This document shows positions 34,364 through 43,783 of a stretch of DNA of 64,000 nt, piece by piece. A model generated the notes under the pieces. That model did no database searches. It saw only the letters and a program-made list of their open reading frames with translations, and had not been told where the DNA came from. The first letter of the stretch is position 1, and each line of letters begins with the position of its first letter. The position numbers and the translations under genes were made by a program. The DNA is taken from assembly GCA_017302165.1 (NCBI GenBank), contig JAFLCW010000002.1, forward strand, positions 124,001 to 188,000, written 5' to 3'. Origin of the DNA: Alphaproteobacteria bacterium (GTDB taxonomy: Bacteria; Pseudomonadota; Alphaproteobacteria; Micavibrionales; Micavibrionaceae).

Positions 34364-37051
34364 ATGGCCACTGCGTTAAAAGAACAGACATTTCTGGATC
34401 AAGATCTGGTCACGCGCGCCCTCTCATCTGAAACCGAAGGGGACGGGTTGCTGAATCAGGCACCCATGGATCGGCTTAATCTTCTGGCCACGTTGTTGAT
34501 CCAGAAACAAGAACGGCAAAACGTCCCCATCCGGATTAGCGTTTCAGGTATCCCGCACCAAGCGTTGATTGATTTTGCCCAAGCCCTCGAAGATCTAGGT
34601 GTATCCTATGACCTGTCTTCGGATCTTGTAACGGCCGTCAAGGAATACTGGATTACCCGGGGCGCCAGTTTTTCACGGGCGGTCAAGGCAAAACCCATCT
34701 GGATTTCACTTGATGTCGGCAAAGAAAAACCGACGCAGACTTTTAAAAACGGCATTGCCGATGTTGTCGCCCTGACGGGGGCATCGCGTGTGGGAGAATT
34801 CGCCACCCAGGTCGTACGTCATCTGAATTTTGGCGGCGGCGGGACAACATCAAATGCCGGGGCTGATCGTGTGTTTGACGCCGTGTGGGGAAAAACATCT
34901 GTCTGGCTCATGACCGAAGCCCCGTCTCAGGAGGATTTGGATGGGCTGGAAACACTGGAACACGCCTTGGCGGGGATTGCCGGACTGGCGGGGGGCGGTG
35001 CCTCAGCACAAAAAATACAGGAGATTATTCAAGACATCTTGAAACAGGCAGGCCCAGATGGTTTATCTCCAGCGGCTCTTGGGTTGATCAATAATATGAT
35101 GGCACTCAAGAATGCTTTGATGGCAGGAACGCCGGATATTCAAGCCATCACTGGATTGGCTCAAGCCATCACACAGACATTGGCGCTGGGTGCCCATGCA
35201 CAAATCCCGCCTGCCCTTCTCTCGGCGGTGACGCTGTCTCTTGAAACCTTGGGACAACAACCTGCATTGTCCGGGATACTAATGACCGCGGGTCTGGGTC
35301 AATATGTCGCGCAGAATGATAATTTTGATATCGGCGAACATATCCTTGAGGTCATGGCACAGCTGGAAACCCTGTCTCAAGACCCTTCGGCATCGCCTGA
35401 ACTCAAGGCTGAACTGATCAAGATCCGTGATGATTTAAAAGAATCTCTTGTAGCAGACCCCTCCAAACCCGGGCTGGCACTGGCTCAAGCGCTGGCTGAA
35501 TTAACTGCGGTCGCCGGGCAAACCAACCTCCCCGCTTCTGTCTTTACGGGTTTATCCGAAATTCTGCCCAAGCTGGCAGAAACACAATACCACACGACGC
35601 TTGTGGAACAGGTTTACGCCCTACGCCAAGCCGAGATCATGACACAGGATTTAGCCACGCTAACCGAACAGGTGGCGCAAGGCCAACTGAACATCGCCGA
35701 TCTGCCACCTGACACTCAAGCGTTAATCGAACGTTTGGGGGGCATCGAACAGATTGCCTTATTGATCGCGCAAGATACAACTCGCGAGGCCTTTGTGTCT
35801 CACCTCGCTGAGACCGTGCGCGCCATGCCGTCAGGAGAATCTCAAACGATTTTGGTAGAATTACAAACAGCCATGATATCCTCGGCCTTACCACAAATCA
35901 CATCTGGCACGATCGACATCTCGTCTCTTCCTCCCCATGTTCAAACCGTGATTGAACGCATCGGCGGCGTGGATTCCATCAAAGATACACTCGTTCAAGA
36001 AACGGGACAGGCAACGTTACGTGCCCAGATCGTTGGATTATCTACCCCTCAGCCAGAAATTTTATCTCAAAACTTTATCTCTGGGATATCACCTGATGCA
36101 CCCCGCACAACACCTATCGTCGCCGCTTTAAACACCGTCATTGAAACATCCTCTCTCGCACGTGCACCCATCACGTCCACAGAAAGTTCCGGAATTTCTA
36201 AGACGGTCATTCAACCTGTTTCTGATGTAGCTCAAACCGCTTCCGCCCTGATGACTAAACCATTGACGGATGCCATCACACCGCGAAGCGTCACAGGTGC
36301 ACCTTCCCAACCGGCAGACGGCATAAAAACACAAGTCTCCGTGACACCGGCATCAGAAGTTACAAAGACACCCGTCACTCCATCGGTTATAGCTGGGGTT
36401 ATGCCTGTCACGTCAGGTCACGTGGTCCCTGTCGTTGCGCCAGCATCTTCAGTGGCTCCGACAAAAATGGATATCTCTGTCCACACGCCGGCGCCTTCTG
36501 GTACCCCCCCATCACCGACGCCCCCTTCATCCGGGTCGCCCCCATCGGCACCGATACAGCCCGCCCCCACGGCGCCGCCCACGTTAAAACAAGAGACAGG
36601 TCAACCTAAACCTGACCCGGGCAAAGCACCTGAGACCTGCACAGGAAAAGGGTGCGCTCTTTGCGGTGATCATTTTCGGCAGGCGAGCGGATCTTCCATT
36701 CCTCAGCCCACAGCGCTTCAACAAAAAGCATTGGATGGACAGATCACCCAAAGTGACATGAAAGGATTAGACCCGACGGTCACCATTCGGGAATATGCAG
36801 ATCATTTAAAATCACAACATGAGGCCAATGTTATTCTTGCGAATGCGGGTATCACGGGTCAGAAAATAACGCCTTTGTCTCAGGATATTATTGACAAAAT
36901 CCGGCCTCATGTATGTGGTGCCGGATGTGCCCATGACTTCAGGGAAGCGGTATTACCTGAACCTAAAGATGAGAATTTTTCAGCTAAATTTGTACCCGCT
37001 ACAAAATCTGATCCAAATAAAATTATTAAACTTAAAGGATTTGAAGCTTAG
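34364..37051 (+). CDS. Large Zur-box-controlled protein, unknown family, paralogue of 57068-59746
   Basis: 895 residues, no signal peptide or membrane helix. An N-terminal domain (about 1-200; ISVSGIPHQALIDFAQALED, then RGASFSRAVKAKPIWISLDV) resembles that of the protein at 57068-59746. A long helical middle follows, with an internal repeat (DLPPDTQALIERLGGIEQI near 445 and SLPPHVQTVIERIGGVDSI near 525). Then comes a Pro/Thr/Ser/Ala-rich linker of about 200 residues, and a C-terminal Cys/His part: C759, C764, C767 with D-H-F, HLKSQHE, and HVCGAGCAH at 849-857. This looks like a zinc-binding end. No known function; a starvation-linked zinc store, sensor or scaffold is a guess. The ribosome site is weak. 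Confidence 0.85.
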   Translation: MATALKEQTFLDQDLVTRALSSETEGDGLLNQAPMDRLNLLATLLIQKQERQNVPIRISVSGIPHQALIDFAQALEDLGVSYDLSSDLVTAVKEYWITRGASFSRAVKAKPIWISLDVGKEKPTQTFKNGIADVVALTGASRVGEFATQVVRHLNFGGGGTTSNAGADRVFDAVWGKTSVWLMTEAPSQEDLDGLETLEHALAGIAGLAGGGASAQKIQEIIQDILKQAGPDGLSPAALGLINNMMALKNALMAGTPDIQAITGLAQAITQTLALGAHAQIPPALLSAVTLSLETLGQQPALSGILMTAGLGQYVAQNDNFDIGEHILEVMAQLETLSQDPSASPELKAELIKIRDDLKESLVADPSKPGLALAQALAELTAVAGQTNLPASVFTGLSEILPKLAETQYHTTLVEQVYALRQAEIMTQDLATLTEQVAQGQLNIADLPPDTQALIERLGGIEQIALLIAQDTTREAFVSHLAETVRAMPSGESQTILVELQTAMISSALPQITSGTIDISSLPPHVQTVIERIGGVDSIKDTLVQETGQATLRAQIVGLSTPQPEILSQNFISGISPDAPRTTPIVAALNTVIETSSLARAPITSTESSGISKTVIQPVSDVAQTASALMTKPLTDAITPRSVTGAPSQPADGIKTQVSVTPASEVTKTPVTPSVIAGVMPVTSGHVVPVVAPASSVAPTKMDISVHTPAPSGTPPSPTPPSSGSPPSAPIQPAPTAPPTLKQETGQPKPDPGKAPETCTGKGCALCGDHFRQASGSSIPQPTALQQKALDGQITQSDMKGLDPTVTIREYADHLKSQHEANVILANAGITGQKITPLSQDIIDKIRPHVCGAGCAHDFREAVLPEPKDENFSAKFVPATKSDPNKIIKLKGFEA

Positions 37052-37083
37052 TAAATCTGTGTAAATGATAAAAAGGAAAAACT

Positions 37084-37737
37084 ATGTCTAACACCCCTGA
37101 ATTTGAAATTTTTGCGCCTATCCTCATAACCGCCAATAATTATTCGGCATTCGAAAACACCGTCGCTCAAAAAAATAATGGCTCCGTAAATCCCGCTGAC
37201 ATCAGTCGTTTCATGGCAAATTTTAAAGCGGATGCCATGCAACCTGTGGCAACAGAACGTCCTTATGCTTTCCAAGACCCTCAGAACCCAAATGTGATCA
37301 CCCGTGTTGTGATGTATGCGGCACCGCCTTCTAAAGGCCAAGATATCTCCCGTCTGGCCGCTTTACTGATCGACATGACGTTGAAGGATGGAAAACAAGA
37401 TCAAACACATCCACGGGAATGGATTATCGGGCCCGGGGTTCAGGCTATCTTTCCCTACAAAATGTCCTGCTGTTCGGGTTTAAGTGCTTTTGGAGCTATC
37501 AAGCAAGATGGGAAAACAACCCCGATACTGCTTGAAAATATTCGCATGACAACCGAAAAGTATCGTGACTTATTCAACATTGAAAACCCCAACAAACCTA
37601 TTCGGATTAAATTTGATCCCGACGGAAAAAGTTTGATTCATTGGCTAAGTCACATGATTGACCCAACACATGCTCAAACCTGCCAATCGGCACCGATGCC
37701 TCAATCCAAATCGGCTTTGGCACCGCGTCAGAGTTAA
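37084..37737 (+). CDS. Companion of the large Zur-controlled protein, unknown
   Basis: 217 residues, no signal peptide or helix. Contains FPYKMSCCSGLSAFGAIKQDG near residue 123 and IRIKFDPDGKSLIHWLSHMID near residue 180. The Cys pair plus His (HWLSHM) could hold zinc. No family recognised. It starts 32 bases after the stop of the 895-residue gene with AAAGG before the ATG, so it is very likely in the same Zur-controlled transcript. The function may be linked to its neighbour. Confidence 0.75.
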   Translation: MSNTPEFEIFAPILITANNYSAFENTVAQKNNGSVNPADISRFMANFKADAMQPVATERPYAFQDPQNPNVITRVVMYAAPPSKGQDISRLAALLIDMTLKDGKQDQTHPREWIIGPGVQAIFPYKMSCCSGLSAFGAIKQDGKTTPILLENIRMTTEKYRDLFNIENPNKPIRIKFDPDGKSLIHWLSHMIDPTHAQTCQSAPMPQSKSALAPRQS

Positions 37738-37928
37738 TTTTTAAGATTTGATATTACTGTTAGCGGGGTGAAGTACGGCATCAACCGTCGTGATAATGGG
37801 TGTTTTCGGCCATAACGGATAGCGCGTTTTATACAGAAGAAAATTGATGAAGGTATAAAATCGATCCATAGCCTTTTCAGTTTATCATGCCAGAGCATAA
37901 AAGAAGGTTAAGGAAAGCTGAAAATCCG

Positions 37929-38684
37929 TTAGATCATGCGCCGCGTCACAGAGAAATAAATCCCATAGGGCAATAGGCGTAACACCTTCATGAGACAGGT
38001 AAAAAGCCACGGAAACGCCACTTCAAAGCGGGAGGATTCAAGCCCTTTCAAGATCGCACGCGCCGCCGTATCGGCCTCAATGATCATCGGCATATCAAAA
38101 CTGTTTTTATCCGTCAATGGTGTTCTCACAAAACCAGGTGATATCAATTTGATGTCAAGACCGTACTCTCTCTCCTCACTACGCAAACTCTCGGTAAAGT
38201 TAATGAGTGCCGCTTTTGTGGCACTATAAGGTTGACCTTTGGGGAGCCCGCGATATCCAGCGATACTCCCACACAGGGAAATCTGACCCTTTTGGTTTTG
38301 ACGCATCCAGGGAAGAACCGCGCTGACAATGTGAAATGCCCCCACCAGATTAACATCCACCATACGTCTGAATTGCTCTGGCGTGATATCGGCAATGCGC
38401 GTGGGTTCATACAGGGCGGCCATGAAAATAACACGGTCAAGACGCGTGGTAGAGTGTTGAATATCTGCAACAACCTTTGCACAGGCAGAGATATCAGATA
38501 CATCAAGGGCAAGCGCGGTATGCTGGCTCCCCAATTCCTGAACCAAACGGTCAAGTTTATCCTGAGACCGGGCGGACAAATATAATACAGCCCCTTCTTT
38601 GGCCAGCGCACGCGCCAATGATTCACCCATGCCCGTACTCGCGCCGACAATCCAGATGGTTTGATTGTGAAAAACCGATGCCAT
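37929..38684 (-). CDS. SDR-family oxidoreductase
   Basis: 251 residues of the classical short-chain dehydrogenase fold: NAD(P) motif GASTGMG near residue 14, NLVGAFHIV, catalytic Ser in SLCGSIAGY, and YSATK (Tyr-x3-Lys). The substrate is unknown. It is the last gene of the lipid-modification cassette, where a reductase of this kind is commonly found with DUF3833, MFS, cyclopropane synthase, DUF1365 and COG2907. Its start is two bases after the DUF3833 stop. Confidence 0.85.
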   Translation of the reverse strand: MASVFHNQTIWIVGASTGMGESLARALAKEGAVLYLSARSQDKLDRLVQELGSQHTALALDVSDISACAKVVADIQHSTTRLDRVIFMAALYEPTRIADITPEQFRRMVDVNLVGAFHIVSAVLPWMRQNQKGQISLCGSIAGYRGLPKGQPYSATKAALINFTESLRSEEREYGLDIKLISPGFVRTPLTDKNSFDMPMIIEADTAARAILKGLESSRFEVAFPWLFTCLMKVLRLLPYGIYFSVTRRMI

Positions 38685-38686
38685 AT

Positions 38687-39220
38687 CTATTGTTTTTGCA
38701 TGAAGATGGTAAGTTCAGCCATCGTAATACCGAATTTTTTAAGATAGGAACGATTAATCAAAACCCCGTCATTCATCTGGAACATCCAGTCATCAAAATG
38801 AATACGGTAGGTAGAACCATCCACTGTCAAATCCATATCGTACGCCCATTGCATGGCGTGACCGGAACTTTTACCCGTGGCGATGCCGATAATATCCCCG
38901 GCTCGCCCTTCATACGTATTATCCCCTGTTTTGGTGATCGTCCAGGTACGGTGCTGTTTTTCGCCATCGTAGAAAACGAAATCCTCTTCCAAGGTACCCA
39001 CCCCATCCTTCCACGTGCCGACCATGGTGATATCAAACCGACGCGTGACTTTACCGGATCGATCCTGAAGAATACCCCACGCCTTAATAGGACCGTTAAA
39101 ATATGATTCAAGATTTAAAACAGGTGTCGTGCCTTGGTAATCATTAATTTTCATGCTTGAACATCCGCCTAAAACCAAGGCGACTCCTATGGTAGTTAAA
39201 AAATAAAAAAGATGTTTCAT
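38687..39220 (-). CDS. DUF3833 lipoprotein
   Basis: 177 residues with a lipobox (LVLGGCS, Cys20). The DUF3833 core is recognisable: YFNGPIKAWGILQDRSGKVTRRFDITMVGTW, then LEEDFVFYDGEKQHRTWTI and GSTYRIHFDDWMFQMNDGVLINR. A beta-barrel, lipocalin-like fold is expected. The family is found with CFA-synthase-like and DUF1365 genes. Function unknown; an outer-membrane lipid-binding role is inferred. It overlaps the MFS gene by four bases. Confidence 0.82.
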   Translation of the reverse strand: MKHLFYFLTTIGVALVLGGCSSMKINDYQGTTPVLNLESYFNGPIKAWGILQDRSGKVTRRFDITMVGTWKDGVGTLEEDFVFYDGEKQHRTWTITKTGDNTYEGRAGDIIGIATGKSSGHAMQWAYDMDLTVDGSTYRIHFDDWMFQMNDGVLINRSYLKKFGITMAELTIFMQKQ

Positions 39221-40482
39221 CTCGTGCTCTCTTTTTCAAAAAAAATCATAGCCCCCAAAAGCCCTGCAGACAGAATTTTGATCCCGCAAGGAATAAGGGC
39301 ATATATCACAGACAGGGATATAAGGGCTTGTTGTGAATTGTCTACCCCCGGGGTAAATCCCGTGTGATCCAACCAGATTAAAGCAAACCCAGAGCCCAAG
39401 GCCAGCGCCAGTTTGGACAAAAAGGCAAGACCTGAAAAAAATAACGAGGTATGTGTCGTTTGATATGTCCGGTCAATCCGGTCTGAAAGCATCGAAGGCG
39501 GTATGGCCAAATCTGCCCCCAAGGCCAGACCCGACGCCACGCAAATCACAGCATATAAAACCACATCCCCCGCCGACAGAAAAAATGCCCCGATAAAGGC
39601 CACGACAGCCAACATCATCGCACTCATCCATGCAGATGGCTTGTTTGTTTTCTGCGCCAGCCAGCGCCAGAGCGGCATACCGGCAATCCCCGCCACAAAA
39701 TAAAGAATCAAAAAAAGTCCGGTATAATTCTCCGCCTCAAGACGATCCCGAATAAACGATAGCACCAGAACAGCCGGTATCGCCGACGCCAAAGAGGATA
39801 CAAAATAGATCCCCCAAAATAATTTAAAACCTGAGACATTTATGCGTGTCTTGGTGGTTGTATTGGCAACAGGGCGGGTTATTTCAAGGGACTGACGTTT
39901 CATCCAGCCCATATATGTGACGCCCGCCAATCCCAAAATTACCAGAAAAACAGCCGCATAGATCAAGTAGGTCTGATCGGCAGGAAAAGATAAAGTCAAA
40001 ATTGCTGGCAATAAAACCGCGAGGAGTAACCCCGCCAGCCCATAGGATTCACGCGTAGCGGTCAGTTGTGTTTTTTGGTGATAATCCTGCGTCCATAAAC
40101 TGCCGCGGGCATTCATATGAATGACCAAAATACTAAAACAGAGCGTGGCCAATATCATGCCCAGCGTAAAGGACACCCACGCCGACAAAAAAGGCATCGG
40201 TACATATAAAATAAGAAAGCCCAATGCCATACCTGCCAGTGCTCCGCCCACAACCCATTGTTGGCCTGTGACAGGAACACGATCCAGAATCCAGCCAATA
40301 AGCGGGTCTTGAACGGCATCGAACAGACGAATACCCATCAGCACAATACCCATCATCGCTAGCGAGAGGCCGTACTGAACCGCATAAAAATCTGGCGTGT
40401 GAATGTATAAAGGGAGCCCAGCAAAGGCCAGCGGCAACGCCAAAACCGAATAAGCATGAAGCGCGCGCGCGGTTAATCCCAT
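39217..40482 (-). CDS. MFS transporter (GPH-type)
   Basis: 421 residues with 12 helices and the GPH/COG2211 motif near the N-terminus (GIRLFDAVQDPLIGWILDRV), with a matching second-half site. Members take up sugars or glycosides with cations; in this cassette the load may be a lipid or lipid-linked group. The gene is 21 bases after the cyclopropane synthase and overlaps DUF3833, hence one operon. Substrate not known. Confidence 0.83.
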   Translation of the reverse strand: MGLTARALHAYSVLALPLAFAGLPLYIHTPDFYAVQYGLSLAMMGIVLMGIRLFDAVQDPLIGWILDRVPVTGQQWVVGGALAGMALGFLILYVPMPFLSAWVSFTLGMILATLCFSILVIHMNARGSLWTQDYHQKTQLTATRESYGLAGLLLAVLLPAILTLSFPADQTYLIYAAVFLVILGLAGVTYMGWMKRQSLEITRPVANTTTKTRINVSGFKLFWGIYFVSSLASAIPAVLVLSFIRDRLEAENYTGLFLILYFVAGIAGMPLWRWLAQKTNKPSAWMSAMMLAVVAFIGAFFLSAGDVVLYAVICVASGLALGADLAIPPSMLSDRIDRTYQTTHTSLFFSGLAFLSKLALALGSGFALIWLDHTGFTPGVDNSQQALISLSVIYALIPCGIKILSAGLLGAMIFFEKESTR

Positions 40483-40503
40483 GATAACACCGTGCCGACC
40501 ATC

Positions 40504-41664
40504 TTATGCATGGGATAATTCAATCTGCATCACATCTGTGCGCTGGGTTAAAAATCCGGCCGTACAGGCAGACAGATAAAACCGCCACAGACGTATAAAG
40601 GAATCATCAAAGCCTAAATTCCGTACGTCATTCAATTGCGCCTCAAAACGTGTCTGCCATTCCTGAAGCGTGCGAGCATAATCCAGCCCAAAATCAAAAC
40701 GATCCGTGATTTTAAGTCCTGCCTTGCGTGCTTCATCGGCGAATCGTGATGGGCTTGGCAACATGCCGCCTGGAAAAATATGCTGGCGGATCATATCGCC
40801 AGATGTCCGGTAGGCATCAAAATGTTTATCATCAATGGTAATTGTCTGAATAACGGCCTTGCCCTGACGGGATAACAGTTTTTTTAATTTTGAAAAATAA
40901 ACCGGCCAGAATTTTTCGCCAACGGCCTCAAACATTTCAATCGAGACAATATGATCAAACTGCCCTTCCTGATGACGGTAATCTTCCAACATAATACGCG
41001 CCCTTTTTTTAAGGCGTTCTTGTGCAAAATCATGCTGAGCTTTAGAAATCGTGATGCTTTTGAGGTCATAGTCACCTGTATCGCTTGCGCGTTCGGCGAA
41101 TCCACCCCACCCACACCCCACTTCCAGCAATCGTCCAGATTTTTTACCCAGACGTTCCAGGATGCGGTCATATTTATTGTATTGTCCCTGCACCAGATTT
41201 TCGCCCGCATGGTTAAACAATGCCGACGAATAAGTCATAGTCGGGTCAAGCCATAAACCATAAAACCGATTACCCAGATCATAATGGGCATGAATATTCT
41301 TTCGGCTTCCGGATACGGTGTTTAACTTAAAAAAAGAGGACATGCGCGCCAAAATATTCATGATCCGGTTTCCGAATAGATAATCCTGAATGGCGTGATC
41401 GTTTTTTAATCCGAACGTGATCAAGGCGGTCAAATCCGGCGTATCCCACAGCCCGGCACGGTAATCTTCGGCAAAACCCGTATCGCCCTTCAAAAGCATA
41501 TGGCGAATGACGGACCAATTGTTCAGGATTAAGGTGGCCTCTGGCCCGGGCTTAGTCCCTTGAAAGTGGCGTATTTGACCTTCGGGGGTGTGTAAGGTCA
41601 TCGTTCCATAGTCAATTTTATCCAAAGTACGGTAGAGCCCGTCACGGAGAATATTCTGTGTCAT
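40504..41664 (-). CDS. Cyclopropane-fatty-acyl-phospholipid synthase family methyltransferase
   Basis: 386 residues. SAM-binding motif LLEVGCGWGGFAERAS near residue 195, with the family segments HAHYDLGNRFYGLWLDPTMTYSSALF, VSIEMFEAVGEKFW and HIFPGGMLPSP. CFA synthases put a methylene group across double bonds of membrane lipids. The position beside COG2907 and DUF1365 is the standard set in many proteobacteria, where it is tied to membrane stress or furan/cyclopropane fatty acids. Unclear whether the product is a cyclopropane or another methylated acyl chain. Confidence 0.9.
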   Translation of the reverse strand: MTQNILRDGLYRTLDKIDYGTMTLHTPEGQIRHFQGTKPGPEATLILNNWSVIRHMLLKGDTGFAEDYRAGLWDTPDLTALITFGLKNDHAIQDYLFGNRIMNILARMSSFFKLNTVSGSRKNIHAHYDLGNRFYGLWLDPTMTYSSALFNHAGENLVQGQYNKYDRILERLGKKSGRLLEVGCGWGGFAERASDTGDYDLKSITISKAQHDFAQERLKKRARIMLEDYRHQEGQFDHIVSIEMFEAVGEKFWPVYFSKLKKLLSRQGKAVIQTITIDDKHFDAYRTSGDMIRQHIFPGGMLPSPSRFADEARKAGLKITDRFDFGLDYARTLQEWQTRFEAQLNDVRNLGFDDSFIRLWRFYLSACTAGFLTQRTDVMQIELSHA

Positions 41665-41732
41665 TCACTTCACTTTACGTTTTATCGTCAGGGGAATATG
41701 ACCAACCTGACATATTTAAAGCCTAAAAGATA

Positions 41733-42530
41733 TCACTTTATAGTCTTAGAACCCTGATCCGACATGGTGATTTTTGGGTGCAAAGGCAAGGGTTTGGCAA
41801 AATATTTCTGTTTTTTGAACCATAATTTCATCGCTTGAGCGTGAATTCGGATCATGGCCATGCCCGTCACCCACGGATACCCAAAAAACATACGCCGCCA
41901 TAAAGGGGGGCGGTACATCTCCCACTGGCCAGTCAACGCGGTCACAACCTGCTTTTCACCGCTCTCGGCATAATAATCAATCCATATACCCGTTTTGTCC
42001 GGGCGATCATCAAAGCGGAATTGATAATGTCCCTCACGCGGCAAAAAAGGGGACACATGAAAAAGTTTCTGGGCGTACAACCATGTCTCGGGTGATATTT
42101 TTTCACCGGGGGCGGGCACACATAAATAGGCATGTGTTTCCCCAAAGGTATTATTGACCTCGCATAATACCGCCCGTAAATCACCCGCCTGATCGCGGCA
42201 CATCCAGAAACTCACCGGGTTAAACACATATCCCATCGTCCGGGGCAAACATATCAACCGGATATCCTCAATGCCCATGACGCCATGATCTGTTAAAATA
42301 GATGTGATCCAGTGATATAAATTCCCCGGGGTTCGGTCGCCATGATCTATGTCTTGAAAACTCATCAAGGCAGGCCTGTTGATCCCCACACACCAATCCC
42401 CCAATGCCGGCATGTGAGGACGTATCGGTACAGATAGATAAAAAATCGGATATCGAAATCCATTCACGCCGGGAAAAAGCCGCCGGTGCATAACGTCCCC
42501 AAACATGACCTTGATATCTGACATCATCAC
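41733..42530 (-). CDS. DUF1365 protein of the cyclopropane-synthase cassette
   Basis: 265 residues. Family text is clear: GDVMHRRLFPGVNGFRYPIFYLSV, LPRTMGYVFNPVSFWMCRD, AVLCEVNNTFGETHAYLC and QKLFHVSPFLP. DUF1365 proteins always seem to travel with COG2907 oxidoreductases and CFA synthases, and no enzyme activity is known to me. It overlaps the COG2907 gene by four bases (ATGA) and precedes the CFA gene by 68 bases. Confidence 0.88.
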   Translation of the reverse strand: MMMSDIKVMFGDVMHRRLFPGVNGFRYPIFYLSVPIRPHMPALGDWCVGINRPALMSFQDIDHGDRTPGNLYHWITSILTDHGVMGIEDIRLICLPRTMGYVFNPVSFWMCRDQAGDLRAVLCEVNNTFGETHAYLCVPAPGEKISPETWLYAQKLFHVSPFLPREGHYQFRFDDRPDKTGIWIDYYAESGEKQVVTALTGQWEMYRPPLWRRMFFGYPWVTGMAMIRIHAQAMKLWFKKQKYFAKPLPLHPKITMSDQGSKTIK

Positions 42531-43771
42531 CAGGGCACCTCAACGCCCAGTTTTTTGACGGCCTGAACGGCACTCAGCAATCCATCTTCATGAAACCCGT
42601 AGCGTTGATAAGCCCCGCAGAAATAAAGTCGGTTTTTGCCCTGTATCCCCTCTATATGGGCTTGTGCGCGCACCGCACGCTTATCAAAGATAGGATGTTC
42701 AAAGGTATATCGGTCATAGATGAGACCCGGCTCAGGCTCCCGCCCCGGATTTAACGTCACCAAAATAGGAACAGACGTCTGTAATGGCTGAAGGTTATTC
42801 ATCCAATAACTTAAGGAGAGGACAGGCGCATGATCCTGACGGGATTGGGAGAGATACATCCAGCTCGCCCAGCACCCTTTACGTTTTGGCATGAAAGATA
42901 TATCCCGGTGCACCACGACATGATTTTCCTGATAGGTAAACGCCGATAAAATTTCCCGCTCCTGATCTGAAGGATCAGCCATCATATTCAATGTCTGATT
43001 GGCGTGAGACGCCATGACGGCATAATCATATCGTTCTGTCATACCCCCAACATCGGTCACATATACCCCGCCCTCGTCTCGGCGTACCGACACAACCCCG
43101 CGGTTTAAGTAAATTCTATCTTGAAACCCGGCCGTCAGACGGGAAACATATTCCCGGCTTCCGCCCTGAACCGTGTACCATTGCGGATGATCGTTAATCG
43201 TGAGCAAGCCGTGATTTTCAAAAAAACGTAAAAATGTCTGTGCCGGAAAATCTAAAATAGTTTTCACCGAACAGCTCCAGATGGCCGCGCCCATGGCCTG
43301 AAGATAATAATGTTTGAACCACGCCCCCAGTTTCATGTGATCCAAAAACTGCCCCAATGAAAGATCAGGGTTTTTCCGCACCTCGCGCAAGGCATGGCGG
43401 TTGAATGTAAGTATGTCACGTATCATCCGCCAGAAATTCGGACGACATATATTCGCATACTGCGCTAATAACCCTTGAGAACTATACTCCAGCCACCCGT
43501 CATTAATGCTCACACCAAATGACATCCGGCTTTTGGCTATCGGTACGTTCAAATGTTTAAAAAGACCCGTCAGTAAAGGGTAATTTCGTTCGTTATACAC
43601 AATGAAACCGGTATCAACCGGAATCTGACCTTCGGGCGTAGCCACGGTAATCGTCCGGCTGTGCCCCCCGATATAGGCATTCGATTCATAGACCGTTATC
43701 TCATGGTGAGGATGAAGAAGATACGCAGATGACAGCCCCGATATCCCGGTGCCGATAATGGCAATTTTCAT
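42527..43771 (-). CDS. FAD-dependent amine-oxidase-type oxidoreductase (COG2907)
   Basis: 414 residues: GxGxxG FAD motif (IAIIGTGISGLSSAYLL), then TVYESNAYIGGHSRTI, TPEGQIPVDTGFIVYN, a C-terminal FAD-closing segment YFCGAYQRYGFHEDGLLSA. Related to protoporphyrinogen and amine oxidases and to desaturases of the carotenoid group. In this cassette it may modify an acyl lipid. It begins 12 bases after mltG, so the whole cassette may be read from the fab operon. Confidence 0.88.
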   Translation of the reverse strand: MKIAIIGTGISGLSSAYLLHPHHEITVYESNAYIGGHSRTITVATPEGQIPVDTGFIVYNERNYPLLTGLFKHLNVPIAKSRMSFGVSINDGWLEYSSQGLLAQYANICRPNFWRMIRDILTFNRHALREVRKNPDLSLGQFLDHMKLGAWFKHYYLQAMGAAIWSCSVKTILDFPAQTFLRFFENHGLLTINDHPQWYTVQGGSREYVSRLTAGFQDRIYLNRGVVSVRRDEGGVYVTDVGGMTERYDYAVMASHANQTLNMMADPSDQEREILSAFTYQENHVVVHRDISFMPKRKGCWASWMYLSQSRQDHAPVLSLSYWMNNLQPLQTSVPILVTLNPGREPEPGLIYDRYTFEHPIFDKRAVRAQAHIEGIQGKNRLYFCGAYQRYGFHEDGLLSAVQAVKKLGVEVPW

Positions 43772-43783
43772 GTCATATGATCC

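Noticed and set aside
37741..37869. Reverse-strand open frame of 42 codons between the Zur-controlled companion gene and the SDR gene
   Set aside because: It is followed by the right stop, but has only a weak upstream AAAGG at poor spacing and no recognisable domain. Could be a remnant; not called.
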